From NCBI GenBank assembly GCA_041583495.1, contig JBFHFS010000021.1, forward strand, positions 15,091 through 79,090: a DNA stretch of 64,000 nucleotides, in the 5' to 3' direction. Below the pieces are notes generated by a model, which was not told the DNA's origin, made no database searches, and was given only the letters and a program-made list of their open reading frames with translations. Below are positions 53,525-62,029 of the stretch, in pieces. The position numbers were made by a program, and so were the translations under genes. This stretch comes from JBFHFS01 sp041583495. Its GTDB lineage: Bacteria; Bacteroidota; Bacteroidia; Bacteroidales; Marinilabiliaceae. The first letter of the stretch is position 1. The number at the start of each line of letters is the position of its first letter.

Positions 53525-55042
53525 TTATAACTTAGAATTTGAGACAAATGAAATGAACTTGCTATCTGGAGACCAACTGGGGACATTTATTGAGCCTTGA
53601 CCACCATATATATATCCAATTATTTTGGGAGTCCCCCCATTGTAGGGCATAATTCTTAAAAGACAATGTTTATAAAATGGATGATCATTAACATCAATAT
53701 CTTTTGGAAAAGAAATAAAAGCAATCCATTTTTTATCAGGACTTACGTGTGGAAACCAATCATTGTATTCATCATGTGTCAGTTGAATTTGATTGCTTCC
53801 ATCGGCATTCATTCTCCAAAGTTGCATTCTACCAGATCTAACAGAATTGAAAAATATATGGATTCCATCAGGACTATATTCTGACCCATCGTCTAAGGTT
53901 TTTTGATTTGTTAATTGCACTTCTTCCCCAGTCAAAATATCAACCGAGTAAATGTCATATTGTCCTTTTCTATGTCCCGTGAAAAGCATCTTTTTATTAT
54001 CAGGTGACCAACCATGGAGATATGAATTGCCAGCACCACGGGGTGTGACCTGGACTGGTGTAACGTTGCCTTTTACAGGTAAATAATATAAAGTTGATTG
54101 ATTATTATCTTCGGCATTATGATGGCTAATCCCTATTAAGGTCCCATCAAAAGTAAGAACATGATCATTATTGTTATTAATGGCGAAGCCAGTATTCAAT
54201 GGACTTATTCTACCATCGGAGAGATTGTATCGGTAAAGTCGGCCTTCAGAATTATATATTAAGTGTTCTCCATCTGGTGTCCAGTTAGGAGCTTGAATGG
54301 AGTTAGAATTGCTATGCAATATTTTTCTATGACCGGTCGAAACTTCCAAAACTTCAAGATGACTACCAATATAGTCTCTATACGGCTGAAAATCCGATGG
54401 AGCAGGACGAATGATTCTGACATTTCTAAATTTAGCTACTTCCAGGATATCAGGATTATGTGAGCATACATATAGACCAACATAAACTTGATTATTGATG
54501 CCTTCATTTATTGTTTTGACTTCAACGAAAGGGGCTCCGAAAGTTGAAGTTGACATGATAAATTCATTACCTCTTCTTTCTAATTGAATAACGCTTGGTA
54601 AACTATCATTGGATACTACTTCTTCTGTGTTACTTCCTATAGTAGTTCTGTATTGTAAAGACGTAAGCCCATCACCATGAACACATGCGTTTACATGAGG
54701 AGTCTCACTATTCAGATCGTTCTTTATGATCCAACCTGTTTTGCGATGAGGATCTCCACCCGAGCCCAAAAACTCAACCTCTGTTCTTAAGATGAAGTCT
54801 CCTTGCATGGTAGTCCATAGGTAATGGAAATCATCTTTGTCAAACCACATGTTTTTTCCACTTCCTCCAATGGTATAGGTCTGATTCTTTTCATTATACA
54901 ATGCAAATCCAGAACTTTTTACCTCTCCAATATCTATATGGTTATCAAATAAACCAATTTTGGTCTGTGCATTGACGAAACTTAATGCCGAAAATATGAT
55001 TGGCATTAAAAGTGTATATTTTATATTGTTTACAAAAAGCAT
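53525..55042 (-). CDS. Secreted TolB-like beta-propeller protein with N-terminal DUF1349-like domain
   Basis: A 505-residue exported protein (signal around NIKYTLLMPIIFSALSFVNA). Residues about 40-205 form a concanavalin-like domain of the DUF1349 kind (WFDKDDFHYLWTTMQGDFIL, then GWIIKNDLNSETPHVNACVH). Residues about 225-505 hold PD40/WD40-like repeats as in TolB: PNWTPDGEHLIYNSEGRLYR, HGWSPDNKKMLFTGHRKGQ, EYSPDGIHIFFNSVRSGRMQ, PHVSPDKKWIAFISF and PSWSPDSKFISFVSNS. The first domain probably binds sugar and the propeller another ligand or protein. Single gene. Confidence 0.85.
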   Translation of the reverse strand: MLFVNNIKYTLLMPIIFSALSFVNAQTKIGLFDNHIDIGEVKSSGFALYNEKNQTYTIGGSGKNMWFDKDDFHYLWTTMQGDFILRTEVEFLGSGGDPHRKTGWIIKNDLNSETPHVNACVHGDGLTSLQYRTTIGSNTEEVVSNDSLPSVIQLERRGNEFIMSTSTFGAPFVEVKTINEGINNQVYVGLYVCSHNPDILEVAKFRNVRIIRPAPSDFQPYRDYIGSHLEVLEVSTGHRKILHSNSNSIQAPNWTPDGEHLIYNSEGRLYRYNLSDGRISPLNTGFAINNNNDHVLTFDGTLIGISHHNAEDNNQSTLYYLPVKGNVTPVQVTPRGAGNSYLHGWSPDNKKMLFTGHRKGQYDIYSVDILTGEEVQLTNQKTLDDGSEYSPDGIHIFFNSVRSGRMQLWRMNADGSNQIQLTHDEYNDWFPHVSPDKKWIAFISFPKDIDVNDHPFYKHCLLRIMPYNGGTPKIIGYIYGGQGSINVPSWSPDSKFISFVSNSKL

Positions 55043-55186
55043 AAGAGAAAGTTTTAGAATGAAATTTTTTTTAAAGTTATAAAATCATCTCCTTGTCTGA
55101 TTTTTTTAAATTATAATCAATATACAGCCCAATCAAAGTACTGCAGTTCTCGAAAAAATTAGTTTTAGGGTCGGCAAAAAAGCGGT

Positions 55187-55267
55187 GGCAGCCAGACAAG
55201 CTCTTCCCGCAAAATATGGATTGCAGGGAAAGCATTTGTTAGTTTTGCGGGATGTGCTTGGCTGTGT
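55187..55267. repeat. attC-like imperfect palindrome
   Basis: Arm GCCAGACAAGCTCTTCCCGC then AAAA (55191-55214) pairs with TTTTGCGGGATGTGCTTGGC (55243-55262), with a 4-nt bulge (GACA) on one side only. It sits 14 bp after the stop of the minus-strand gene at 55281, whose stop codon overlaps an ACCTAAC/GTTAGGT heptamer (55283-55289) of the RYYYAAC type found at integron attC ends. A long asymmetric hairpin beside a single gene is what attC sites look like; the identification is inference. Confidence 0.5.
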
Positions 55268-55280
55268 GTGGTGAACTTTT

Positions 55281-55946
55281 TCACCTAACGCCTGCAACCT
55301 TATTAATATCAGCTCCCTCTAAATGTTTCAAAGTTTGAGGATAGTTATATAAATTAATCATCGCTCTTCCGATTCTTGAAGTTGTAGTAACCGATTTCAT
55401 CCGCTTCATTAATGGGAATAATGGACGGGTTATCACATAGAGGGTATTGTACAGTGTTGTTTTCGATTTTGTACCACGTTCCGGTAAAATAGCCCCGGGA
55501 CGAAACATATAGGCATCTTTAAATCCCATTTTCAAAATCATATTTTCGGTTTTACCTTTTACCCGTGCCCACATTGTGCTGCTTTTCTCTGCACCATCAG
55601 TACCTGAACCCGATACATAATTAAAAACCATATTGGGATTTATGCTATATAAAACGGTAGCCAAAGCTTTTGACATGGTGTATGTAATCTCAGTAAATTT
55701 TTCTTCACGCATTCCTGCACTTGATACTCCCATGCAATGAAAACAGGCATCATAGCCTTCAAGTTGCTCTTTTATTGAAGTAAAGTCTCTGAAATCTTTA
55801 TGAATAACTTCTTTAACCTTTGGATGTGCTATATCTAAAGGTTTTCGATTAATAAGTAATACCTGTTCCACTCTTGGGTCGTCAATGCACTCAAGTAAAA
55901 CCCCTTTACCTATCATTCCTGTTGAACCTGTTATTATTGCTTTCAT
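55281..55946 (-). CDS. NAD(P)H-binding SDR-like protein
   Basis: 221 residues from the ATG at 55946 (MKAIITGSTGMIGKGVLLEC); ten codons upstream are in frame but unlikely. Rossmann motif TGSTGMIGKG, then YDACFHCMGVSSAGMREEKF and FNYVSGSGTDGAEKS. It resembles YwnB/oxidoreductases of the NAD(P)H-binding (PF13460) kind, as does the gene at 43863, but the two are not close copies. Cytoplasmic. Function unknown. The AraC regulator gene lies upstream in the same direction. Confidence 0.82.
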   Translation of the reverse strand: MKAIITGSTGMIGKGVLLECIDDPRVEQVLLINRKPLDIAHPKVKEVIHKDFRDFTSIKEQLEGYDACFHCMGVSSAGMREEKFTEITYTMSKALATVLYSINPNMVFNYVSGSGTDGAEKSSTMWARVKGKTENMILKMGFKDAYMFRPGAILPERGTKSKTTLYNTLYVITRPLFPLMKRMKSVTTTSRIGRAMINLYNYPQTLKHLEGADINKVAGVR

Positions 55947-56131
55947 ATTTTTCACTACTGAAATCGCAGAAGACACTGAAAGTTTGCTGCATGTCAGTAT
56001 ATTTTAATAGTTATAAATTAATTGTTTAATATCTACCTCTTAAATGGCTCCTCTAATTTTATAGGTTTCGTCTGAATATAAGTAAGCCGTAATTTATGTT
56101 TATCATTCTGTGCTTTCAGTGTTTTCAGTGA

Positions 56132-57046
56132 TCAATTCATGTTTCGATATTCCGAAGGACTGTATCCTGTTTTGGATTTAAAAAGTTTGCTGAAATGCTG
56201 CGGGTATTCAAACCCAAAATCGAATGCAATTTCACTGACCGATAAATTAGACCCTAAAAGCTTTGTTTTGGCTTGCTCAATCATATACAAGGTAATGTGT
56301 TCTTTTGTGCTTTTCCCGGTTTCAATTTTCAGTAAATCACTCAAATAATAACCAGACATATTAAGGGCCTCGCCACATTGCTGTACAGTTGGTAATCCTG
56401 CGTTTACTAATTGGTCTGAAGCAAAATACTCTTTGAGATATTTTTCAAATCGCACCAGATAACCTTTGTTAAGGTTTGTTCGGGTGTAAAACTGACGGTC
56501 GTAATATCGGTTACTGTATTTTAATAAGCTTTCCAGATTAATGGCTATTAACTCCTGAGAGTGCTTATCCATGTTTTCTTTAATTTCTGTTTTGATATTT
56601 CTAACAAATTCAAAAAGTATTCGTTTCTCTTTGTCGCTAACATGTAAAGCTTCATATACTTCATAATCAAAAAACGAATAAGTAGTAATAGACTTAGAAA
56701 GTGTTGTGTTCCGGATGAAATCAGGATGAAATATTATGGTCCACCCTTCATCTGAATTTTGATTTTCTATCAGACTCTCCTCAAAATCAAAAACCTGACC
56801 TGGTGCTGAAAAAGTTAAAGTGCCTTCTTCAAAGTCTAATGAATTTCTGCCATATTTAAAATCAGCATCACATCTTGTTTTTAAACTTATCATATAAAGA
56901 TTCAGTCTGTATTTCCCTTCAGGCACCATCATTTCAGCTGCAAAATCTTTACTAAGGGTAACCGAAATTAATGGGTGATCAGGGCTCTTAAGCCTCATAA
57001 TCTGATGCATTCTGGTTATGCTGTCTATGTCGATTATCTGTTTCAT
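56132..57046 (-). CDS. AraC family transcriptional regulator
   Basis: A 304-residue regulator. The N-terminal domain (about 1-180) is a ligand or effector domain of the kind seen in many Bacteroidota AraC proteins (FEEGTLTFSAPGQVFDFEES). The C-terminal helix-turn-helix pair reads GLPTVQQCGEALNMSGYYLS then LSVSEIAFDFGFEYPQHFSK and LFKSKTGYSPSEYR. It ends the run of minus-strand genes from 61571 to 57089, and three shared upstream motifs in that run are its likely targets. It is 42 bp downstream of the metallo-hydrolase gene. Confidence 0.9.
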   Translation of the reverse strand: MKQIIDIDSITRMHQIMRLKSPDHPLISVTLSKDFAAEMMVPEGKYRLNLYMISLKTRCDADFKYGRNSLDFEEGTLTFSAPGQVFDFEESLIENQNSDEGWTIIFHPDFIRNTTLSKSITTYSFFDYEVYEALHVSDKEKRILFEFVRNIKTEIKENMDKHSQELIAINLESLLKYSNRYYDRQFYTRTNLNKGYLVRFEKYLKEYFASDQLVNAGLPTVQQCGEALNMSGYYLSDLLKIETGKSTKEHITLYMIEQAKTKLLGSNLSVSEIAFDFGFEYPQHFSKLFKSKTGYSPSEYRNMN

Positions 57047-57088
57047 TAAGTCAAGAAATTTACGAATGTTAAGGTACGAATAATAGAA

Positions 57089-58201
57089 CTATTTTACATT
57101 TTCCCACCACTTTGTAAATTGTTGCAGAGAATCTTGCAAGTTTACCTTTTCTCCAATCATAGGTGTTAGGATTCGGATTGGGCTATTTTCCGGGGTTGCT
57201 GATATTTTAGAAAGTGGTTCATCCCAATCGTGGTTCCCCAGTGTAAATTTCCCGGAATGAACTGGCAACAAAGCTTGAGCTTTTAGGTCAGTTGCGGCTT
57301 TTAATGGCTCATTGGGAATCATGTGTATATATTTCCATTTGCTATCATACTGTCCGTTTTCAAGAATCGCCAAATCAAAAGGGCCATACCTCTCTCCAAT
57401 TTCTGCAAAGTGTTTATCGTATCCGCTATCACCCCCAATGTAGATTTTTGTGGTTGGAGTAAATAAAGCAAACGAAGCCCACAAGGTCTGGTTGCGTTTA
57501 AAACCTCTCCCCGAAAAATGGCGTGCCGGTGCAACATGGGCAATAAAACCCTGGTCAAGATAAAGCGGGTTAAACCAATCTTCTACCATAATTACAGATT
57601 TGTGAAACCCCCAACGTTCAAAATGTGCACCAACACCAAGCCCACAGATCACTTTTTTAATCTTAGGCTTTAGTTTAAGAACTGTTTCATAATCCAGATG
57701 GTCCCAGTGGTCATGAGTAATAAAAAGATAATCAATCTCCGGAATATCATCAGTTGTGTAAATGTCGCTGCCATTATAAGCTTTTATATTAAACGAAAAG
57801 GGTGAAGCATATCCACTCAACACAGGGTCAACCAGTATTTTTTTACCGTCTAACTGCATGAAATACGATGAATGCCCCATCCAAATTACTACGTTTTCAG
57901 AAGGCTTTAAAGCCTTCAAATTGGTTTTTACGGATGGTAAAACAGATTGGGGTTCTTTTGGCTTTGCAGAAAAGAAGAAATCCATGAGTACTTTACCGTA
58001 GTTTACTCCTTCGGTAAGCATTGGGGTTGGGCTTAAGTTCTGAAACTGTCCGTTTTTAAAGTTCGGGGACTGCTCAACTCTTGAAAGACGGATACCCGCA
58101 GGATGTTTACCAAATCGGGGTGTATTCATAAATATTGTGACACCAAAGCTAATTGCTGCTATTATAGAAAAAACTATTATCATTAATTTTTTTATATTCA
58201 T
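57089..58201 (-). CDS. MBL-fold metallo-hydrolase (UlaG/NAPE-PLD-like)
   Basis: A 370-residue protein with an N-terminal hydrophobic segment (KLMIIVFSIIAAISFGVTIF) that makes it membrane-anchored or exported. The metallo-beta-lactamase fold shows WMGHSSYFMQLDGKKILVDP, the zinc motif THDHWDHLD, VAPARHFSGRG, IYIGGDSGYDKHF and LPVHSGKFTLG. This set matches the group that includes N-acylphosphatidylethanolamine phospholipase D and UlaG lactonase. The substrate is probably a lipid or lactone-type ester. A regulatory site of the local AraC regulon lies upstream. Confidence 0.88.
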   Translation of the reverse strand: MNIKKLMIIVFSIIAAISFGVTIFMNTPRFGKHPAGIRLSRVEQSPNFKNGQFQNLSPTPMLTEGVNYGKVLMDFFFSAKPKEPQSVLPSVKTNLKALKPSENVVIWMGHSSYFMQLDGKKILVDPVLSGYASPFSFNIKAYNGSDIYTTDDIPEIDYLFITHDHWDHLDYETVLKLKPKIKKVICGLGVGAHFERWGFHKSVIMVEDWFNPLYLDQGFIAHVAPARHFSGRGFKRNQTLWASFALFTPTTKIYIGGDSGYDKHFAEIGERYGPFDLAILENGQYDSKWKYIHMIPNEPLKAATDLKAQALLPVHSGKFTLGNHDWDEPLSKISATPENSPIRILTPMIGEKVNLQDSLQQFTKWWENVK

Positions 58202-58255
58202 TATATTGAATTTATTTATACCACAAAATACTATAATGTTGATCCTGAATGTTTA

Positions 58256-58300
58256 TACATTTTTGTAAATAATGAATACATTTTCCCGAATAGTTATACT
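58256..58300 (-). promoter_or_regulatory. Probable AraC operator of the metallo-hydrolase gene, tandem sites
   Basis: ATACATTTT occurs at 58256-58264 and again at 58277-58285, 21 nt (two helix turns) apart. The distal unit runs 58275-58300 and shares its GAATACATTTT start, central GAA and final ATAC with the 27-nt sites at 60578 and 61626. It overlaps the end of the flavodoxin gene. A GTATTTTG box lies between it and the ATG at 58201. Confidence 0.55.
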
Positions 58301-58761
58301 TCAAGCCAATTGCTTACTTCGTTTTCAATGGAGTCCCAACTAAAATTTTCATAGGTATAAAACCCTCTTGGTTTAAGAATTTTAGCACCTGTCACCAGTA
58401 CTTCAAGGTCGGTAAATGTGCTTCCATTTGCTCCGGCATGTGTACTAAAAAACCTTACTGTTTTTCCGTTTAAACTATGTTTTTGTAGAAATGAACGAAT
58501 GGGTGCAGTATAGGTGTACCACCAAACTGGCGTTCCTATTATTATTTGCTCATATTCATCAAGGTTTAAGTTGAATGGCTTTACATCTGGGATGTATTGA
58601 TTTTTAATATGCAGCTTACTTACTTCCAATACAGTTCCCAAATTGTAATCTTCTTCTAACTCAATTCTAAAAATATCTGCACCGGTTTTATTAGCAACCA
58701 TTTCCGCTATGCGTTTAGTGTGTCCCTGCAACGAATAGTAAACTACCAACGATTTTGACAT
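58294..58761 (-). CDS. Flavodoxin family protein
   Basis: A 155-residue FMN protein. N-terminal phosphate-binding loop SLVVYYSLQGHTKRIAEMVA, then IIIGTPVWWYTYTAPIRSFL and FFSTHAGANGSTFTDLEV, which are standard flavodoxin-like segments. It probably acts as an electron carrier or as an NAD(P)H:quinone reductase-like protein. It lies between a small exported protein gene and the metallo-hydrolase in one direction. Confidence 0.88.
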   Translation of the reverse strand: MSKSLVVYYSLQGHTKRIAEMVANKTGADIFRIELEEDYNLGTVLEVSKLHIKNQYIPDVKPFNLNLDEYEQIIIGTPVWWYTYTAPIRSFLQKHSLNGKTVRFFSTHAGANGSTFTDLEVLVTGAKILKPRGFYTYENFSWDSIENEVSNWLEV

Positions 58762-58817
58762 ATTATTCCTCTTTTTTGTGATTTAGTTTATGTTGCTTCT
58801 TCGAATGACACTTTTAC

Positions 58818-59204
58818 TTATAAGCCTTTAAAATATTCTTGTTCACCCATTTCAGCTTTTAGCTCAGCAGAATTAACAGCCGTACCTTCTACTGTTATAT
58901 AGTTTGAAAAGTAAACAATCATGTAATAATAATTCACTTCTAATGTAGCATCAATAAGCATATCATAATCTGCTCCCGCTTTTTCTAACGCAATGCTTAT
59001 GGCATCATCAATATTCGTATCCATCAAATAGGGGTAGTACGAGTCGCCTGTAACTTCTTTCTGGCCTTGATAAGATGTAACTACTTTGCTGTTTTTATTG
59101 GTAATGATAACGCCATTATCAACAACGGCTACATGACGTCCCCAGGTTACTATCGCTAAAACCACCAGTACGATACTGATTATTATTAAAGCTAGTTTTT
59201 TCAT
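58818..59204 (-). CDS. Small exported protein of unknown family
   Basis: A 128-residue protein with an N-terminal hydrophobic segment (KKLALIIISIVLVVLAIVTW) that is a signal anchor or uncleaved signal, then a polar region without known motif (ISIALEKAGADYDMLIDATL, VNYYYMIVYFSNYITVEG). It is in the middle of the AraC-linked run. Function unknown. Confidence 0.6.
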   Translation of the reverse strand: MKKLALIIISIVLVVLAIVTWGRHVAVVDNGVIITNKNSKVVTSYQGQKEVTGDSYYPYLMDTNIDDAISIALEKAGADYDMLIDATLEVNYYYMIVYFSNYITVEGTAVNSAELKAEMGEQEYFKGL

Positions 59205-59293
59205 TGTAAATTATTTTTTACAAAACAGTAGGTAAAAGCATGCATATACAAAGCTCACCTACTATTTTTTAGCTACCTGATAATTAATAACGC

Positions 59294-59698
59294 TTATTCT
59301 CCAAAGAATGTATAGCTGGCATGTTTCGTATCCATATACTCTTTCCATTCTTGTATCTTACCATCACGTATAACCAACAGAAAGTGGAAGAAGTTGTTAT
59401 ATGTTTTACCACTAACATGCACGCCATATGTTTCAGCTTCAACAGCAACTCGGTCGCCTTCGGCAGTCATAGCTTTTGGAGTAAGAGACATTCCATTGGG
59501 GAACATTGTCGGGTTTCCTGTTTCCAAACCTCTCACAAAGTCTTTTGTGTGATTCCCTGAAATGGGCATATCTCCAGCTACCCAAACCTTCGCATCATCT
59601 GCAAATGTTTCTGTCACATAACTCCAGTTACCATCTGTAATGGCTTGAAATACTGATTTTACGACTGCTTTGTTCTCTTCTAATTTTAAATCTTTCAT
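59294..59698 (-). CDS. SnoaL/NTF2-like protein
   Basis: A 134-residue small alpha-beta barrel of the nuclear transport factor 2/SnoaL type: ENKAVVKSVFQAITDGNWSY, FADDAKVWVAGDMPISGNHT, VAVEAETYGVHVSGKTYNNF and FHFLLVIRDGKIQEWKEYMD. These are often polyketide cyclase or steroid isomerase relatives; the function is not fixed. It is just before the REP-like intergenic element. Confidence 0.85.
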   Translation of the reverse strand: MKDLKLEENKAVVKSVFQAITDGNWSYVTETFADDAKVWVAGDMPISGNHTKDFVRGLETGNPTMFPNGMSLTPKAMTAEGDRVAVEAETYGVHVSGKTYNNFFHFLLVIRDGKIQEWKEYMDTKHASYTFFGE

Positions 59699-60061
59699 TG
59701 CTTTAAACTTTTATTTTGCATCATTGCTGATGCGTTTGATTTCAACATTAATCTTGCCACGGAGGGCACAATATGAATAATCGTGGGTTCAAACCCACGG
59801 TTGACTACAACCTGAATGTCACAGCCCTGAAGGGGCTGAATATAAAACTTTTATGTCGAGTTGATTTTTCAACCCCTCTGGGGCTGCCAGCGAGTTTTCT
59901 TGTCTTTACCGTGGGTTGCACCCACGGTTATTCAAAGTAAAACCCCTTCGGGGTAAATGAATTAATGCAAATCAAAAAAATCAACGGCTACTCATATATT
60001 GCTTATTGTCAATAATATGAAGACATATTTTTCAAGTTAATGCATCATCAGTAGTTTGGTA
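59699..60061. other. Intergenic region, 363 bp, holding a REP doublet
   Basis: Noncoding. Most of it is the inverted pair of palindromic units at 59770-59945. The remaining AT-rich part up to the SRPBCC stop has no recognised feature. Confidence 0.6.
59770..59945. repeat. REPIN-like pair of inverted palindromic units
   Basis: Two units of about 75 bp in opposite orientation. Each starts GAATAAyCGTGGGT, has a hairpin (CGTGGGTT with AACCCACG at 59782-59799; CCGTGGGT with ACCCACGG at 59909-59927), then a second hairpin of the CAGCCCyGA-GGGGCTG type (59822-59838 and, in the other unit, its inverse near 59873-59886). An ACCCC-TTC-GGGGT hairpin (59942-59954) closes the right end. The arrangement is that of REP doublets spread by RAYT transposases, of which a remnant lies at 16.6 kb. 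Confidence 0.7.
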
Positions 60062-60523
60062 CTATAAATTATGATATGACTTATAACCCTTTTCCCAAAT
60101 GGGAACCATTTTTCGCATACGTGAATTAAAGATGTATTTAAAGAGCCAATTTGTACCCTTTGGTTTGGGGTCAAAACTCCCTTTATACCTAAGTTCTAAT
60201 CCATTGTTTTTTGCTGTAAAGAAAAACTCACCCACATAGTTTTTTACCGGCATTCCACCGGGGCGGGCAGCATAACTAAAATAATGAGGCGCATCAAAGC
60301 CAACAATGTCTTCCTCAAGCTTTATGTTTCCGATGGTTAGTTTACGTAGTGCTCCCAAACCCGATGGGTGTCCTTCGCCTTCTTTGAGTAAGGCAATCTC
60401 ACCAATCATTATATCAGACTGAGTATACCATTCATGATCTACATGAAAATCCCAAAACTTTTGAGGTTCAAACCCCGGATAGAAATGAGAGAATTCGAAT
60501 GTTATTTTGGACTTTGCCATCAT
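60062..60523 (-). CDS. SRPBCC (START/Bet v1-like) family protein
   Basis: 153 residues from the ATG at 60523, the start that keeps the promoter spacing shared with the SDR gene. Upstream codons to 60577 overlap no conserved region. The ligand-binding SRPBCC fold is suggested by KITFEFSHFYPGFEPQKFWD, HVDHEWYTQSDIMIGEIALL, ALRKLTIGNIKLEEDIVGFD and EFFFTAKNNGLELRYKGSFD. It would bind a hydrophobic ligand. Role unknown. Same regulon as the SDR. Confidence 0.78.
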   Translation of the reverse strand: MMAKSKITFEFSHFYPGFEPQKFWDFHVDHEWYTQSDIMIGEIALLKEGEGHPSGLGALRKLTIGNIKLEEDIVGFDAPHYFSYAARPGGMPVKNYVGEFFFTAKNNGLELRYKGSFDPKPKGTNWLFKYIFNSRMRKMVPIWEKGYKSYHNL

Positions 60524-60548
60524 CTTCTGTTTTATAATTTTGTCTCTG

Positions 60549-60604
60549 CAAATTTCCTTGTTTAGGCATTCTTGCATGAATACATTTTAAGGAAGGATGA
60601 ATAC
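60549..60604 (-). promoter_or_regulatory. AraC-type operator and promoter of the SRPBCC gene
   Basis: A 27-nt site at 60578-60604 with core ATTTTAAGGAAGGATG matches the site at 61626-61652 at 24 of 27 bases. On the minus strand it is followed, 22 nt on, by GAAATTTG (60549-60556), one base off the -7 consensus TAnnTTTG, and then 33 nt to the ATG at 60523. Confidence 0.7.
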
Positions 60605-60632
60605 TTTTTCCGGAATTACTTTGATTATTATC

Positions 60633-61571
60633 TTACAACCACTGTTTGAGTGCGTTATCGCTAATCTTTTTCAAATGATTTCGTTTCGACTCAATTTGAG
60701 CTTCCTTGTGTGGAGGTTTGATTTTATCTTCAGAGACATAAGCACCCGTTTTGCCTTCGTACTCAGAAGATATGGTTAATCGAACAATCCGGTCTGCACC
60801 AACTTCTGTAGGCGATGCCATTACATTCATAAAAAACTGCATCATCTTTTCTGGCCCTTCAAGGTTGCTTAGCAGGTTTGATCTTATATATCCAGGATAC
60901 AGGTAATTTACTGTTACTCCTTTTCCTTCAAGTTTTTTAGCTAAGTCAATAGAAAACATATTCATTGAAAGTTTTGCTTGCGTATAGGTATCACCCGTAT
61001 CAAAGTTTGGTTTTGATTGTATATCATCAAAATCAATTTGGTCGATAAAGGCGGTATTGGTCGTAAGGTTCACAATACGCGATGGTGATGACTGTTGTAT
61101 TCTGGGAAGTAAAAGCTTAGTTAACAGATACCCTCCTAAATAATTGACTGCCCAATTAGTCTCAAAACCATCAGAAGTATAGGTTGGTTTTGTCATATTG
61201 ATGCCGGCATTATTAATCAAGACATCAATTCTGCGATGTTCAGCCAAAATCTGTTCAGCACAATTTTTTACGCTATCCATTGAAGCCAAATCACAAATTT
61301 GCAGACTTAATGAACCTGAACCTTCACTCTTGACTATTTCACTAATTACATTTTCTGTTTTCGTTTTATTGCGCCCAAGAACGACAACATGCGCTCCCAT
61401 AGCGTAAAGCATCTCTACCGCCACACGCCCCATACCATCAGTCGCTCCGGTAAATACAATGGTTTTGCCTTTCAGATTTTTATCCTTTTCAGGGATTGCA
61501 TGTTTGGGATTAGGTTTTCTTCGTTGGGGAAGAAATAAGTTTAATAGTATCCCTGGTTTTGAATTTGCCAT
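60633..61571 (-). CDS. SDR family oxidoreductase (retinol dehydrogenase-like)
   Basis: A 312-residue enzyme with an N-terminal basic segment before the SDR core. Motifs: TGATDGMGRVAVEM (TGxxxGMG), VLINNAGINMTKP, RIVNLTTNTAF and the Tyr-Lys pair in DTYTQAKLSMNMF. This layout is usual in retinol dehydrogenase/WWOX-type SDRs. It is the first gene of the AraC-linked run and has its own operator and promoter. Substrate unknown. Confidence 0.9.
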   Translation of the reverse strand: MANSKPGILLNLFLPQRRKPNPKHAIPEKDKNLKGKTIVFTGATDGMGRVAVEMLYAMGAHVVVLGRNKTKTENVISEIVKSEGSGSLSLQICDLASMDSVKNCAEQILAEHRRIDVLINNAGINMTKPTYTSDGFETNWAVNYLGGYLLTKLLLPRIQQSSPSRIVNLTTNTAFIDQIDFDDIQSKPNFDTGDTYTQAKLSMNMFSIDLAKKLEGKGVTVNYLYPGYIRSNLLSNLEGPEKMMQFFMNVMASPTEVGADRIVRLTISSEYEGKTGAYVSEDKIKPPHKEAQIESKRNHLKKISDNALKQWL

Positions 61572-62029
61572 GATTCTTCGTTTTAAGATTACATTGCAAA
61601 TTTCGATATAGCGGCTTTTCCGTACGTATATATTTTAAGGAAGGATGTATACGTTTTGGGGAAATCTATCAAACCACCACCAGGTGCCTGCTTTTTAAGA
61701 GTTTGCTGCCTAAGGTTGTGGAAAAGTCAGGGACATCGTTGGTAGGATGGAATAGCCCTTTATTTAATTTCACCATACCATTCAAACCAACGCCCTTGGG
61801 AATGTTGCTATCCCCCGGGTAGTTTTGTCCCGGCAGCTTCACACCCCAACGTTGCCATTGACGCATGTGCCGTTAGGTTACTCATGATGGAACATGAGGT
61901 TAAATTAGTCTTGGTAATCAAAGAGCGTTTAACAGTTATTCGGACAGCCTCGTTTCGCACCTAACCTTGCAGGTAACGTTGCGGCCAAGATGCGTGCGAG
62001 CGGCAGTTTCCTCGATTGGCTGTAGTGTT
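61572..62029. other. Intergenic region, 458 bp
   Basis: The left end carries the SDR operator. A 65-residue minus frame (61669-61866) was judged doubtful. Between 61872 and 61965 lie inverted heptamers GTTAGGT (61872-61878) and ACCTAAC (61959-61965) and a perfect hairpin CTCATG/CATGAG (61881-61898). The sequence just after the CDF gene stop (61950-62029) has the look of the other cassette-like spacers. Confidence 0.45.
61597..61652 (-). promoter_or_regulatory. AraC-type operator and promoter of the SDR gene
   Basis: A 27-nt site at 61626-61652, with GTATA and TATAC at its ends and the core ATTTTAAGGAAGGATG. On the minus strand it is followed after 22 nt by GAAATTTG (61597-61604), then 33 nt to the ATG at 61571. 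Both distances are the same as for the SRPBCC gene. Confidence 0.7.

Noticed and set aside
61669..61866. 65-residue minus frame (contains GVKLPGQNYPGDSNIPKGVG)
   Set aside because: It reads somewhat like protein but sits in a spacer with cassette-like sequence and has no recognised homologue; it may be an element-encoded or chance frame. Not listed as a gene.
61872..61965. attC site made by GTTAGGT and ACCTAAC
   Set aside because: The two heptamers face the wrong way (GTTAGGT first), opposite to the RYYYAAC...GTTRRRY order of an attC, so they do not form a site by themselves.
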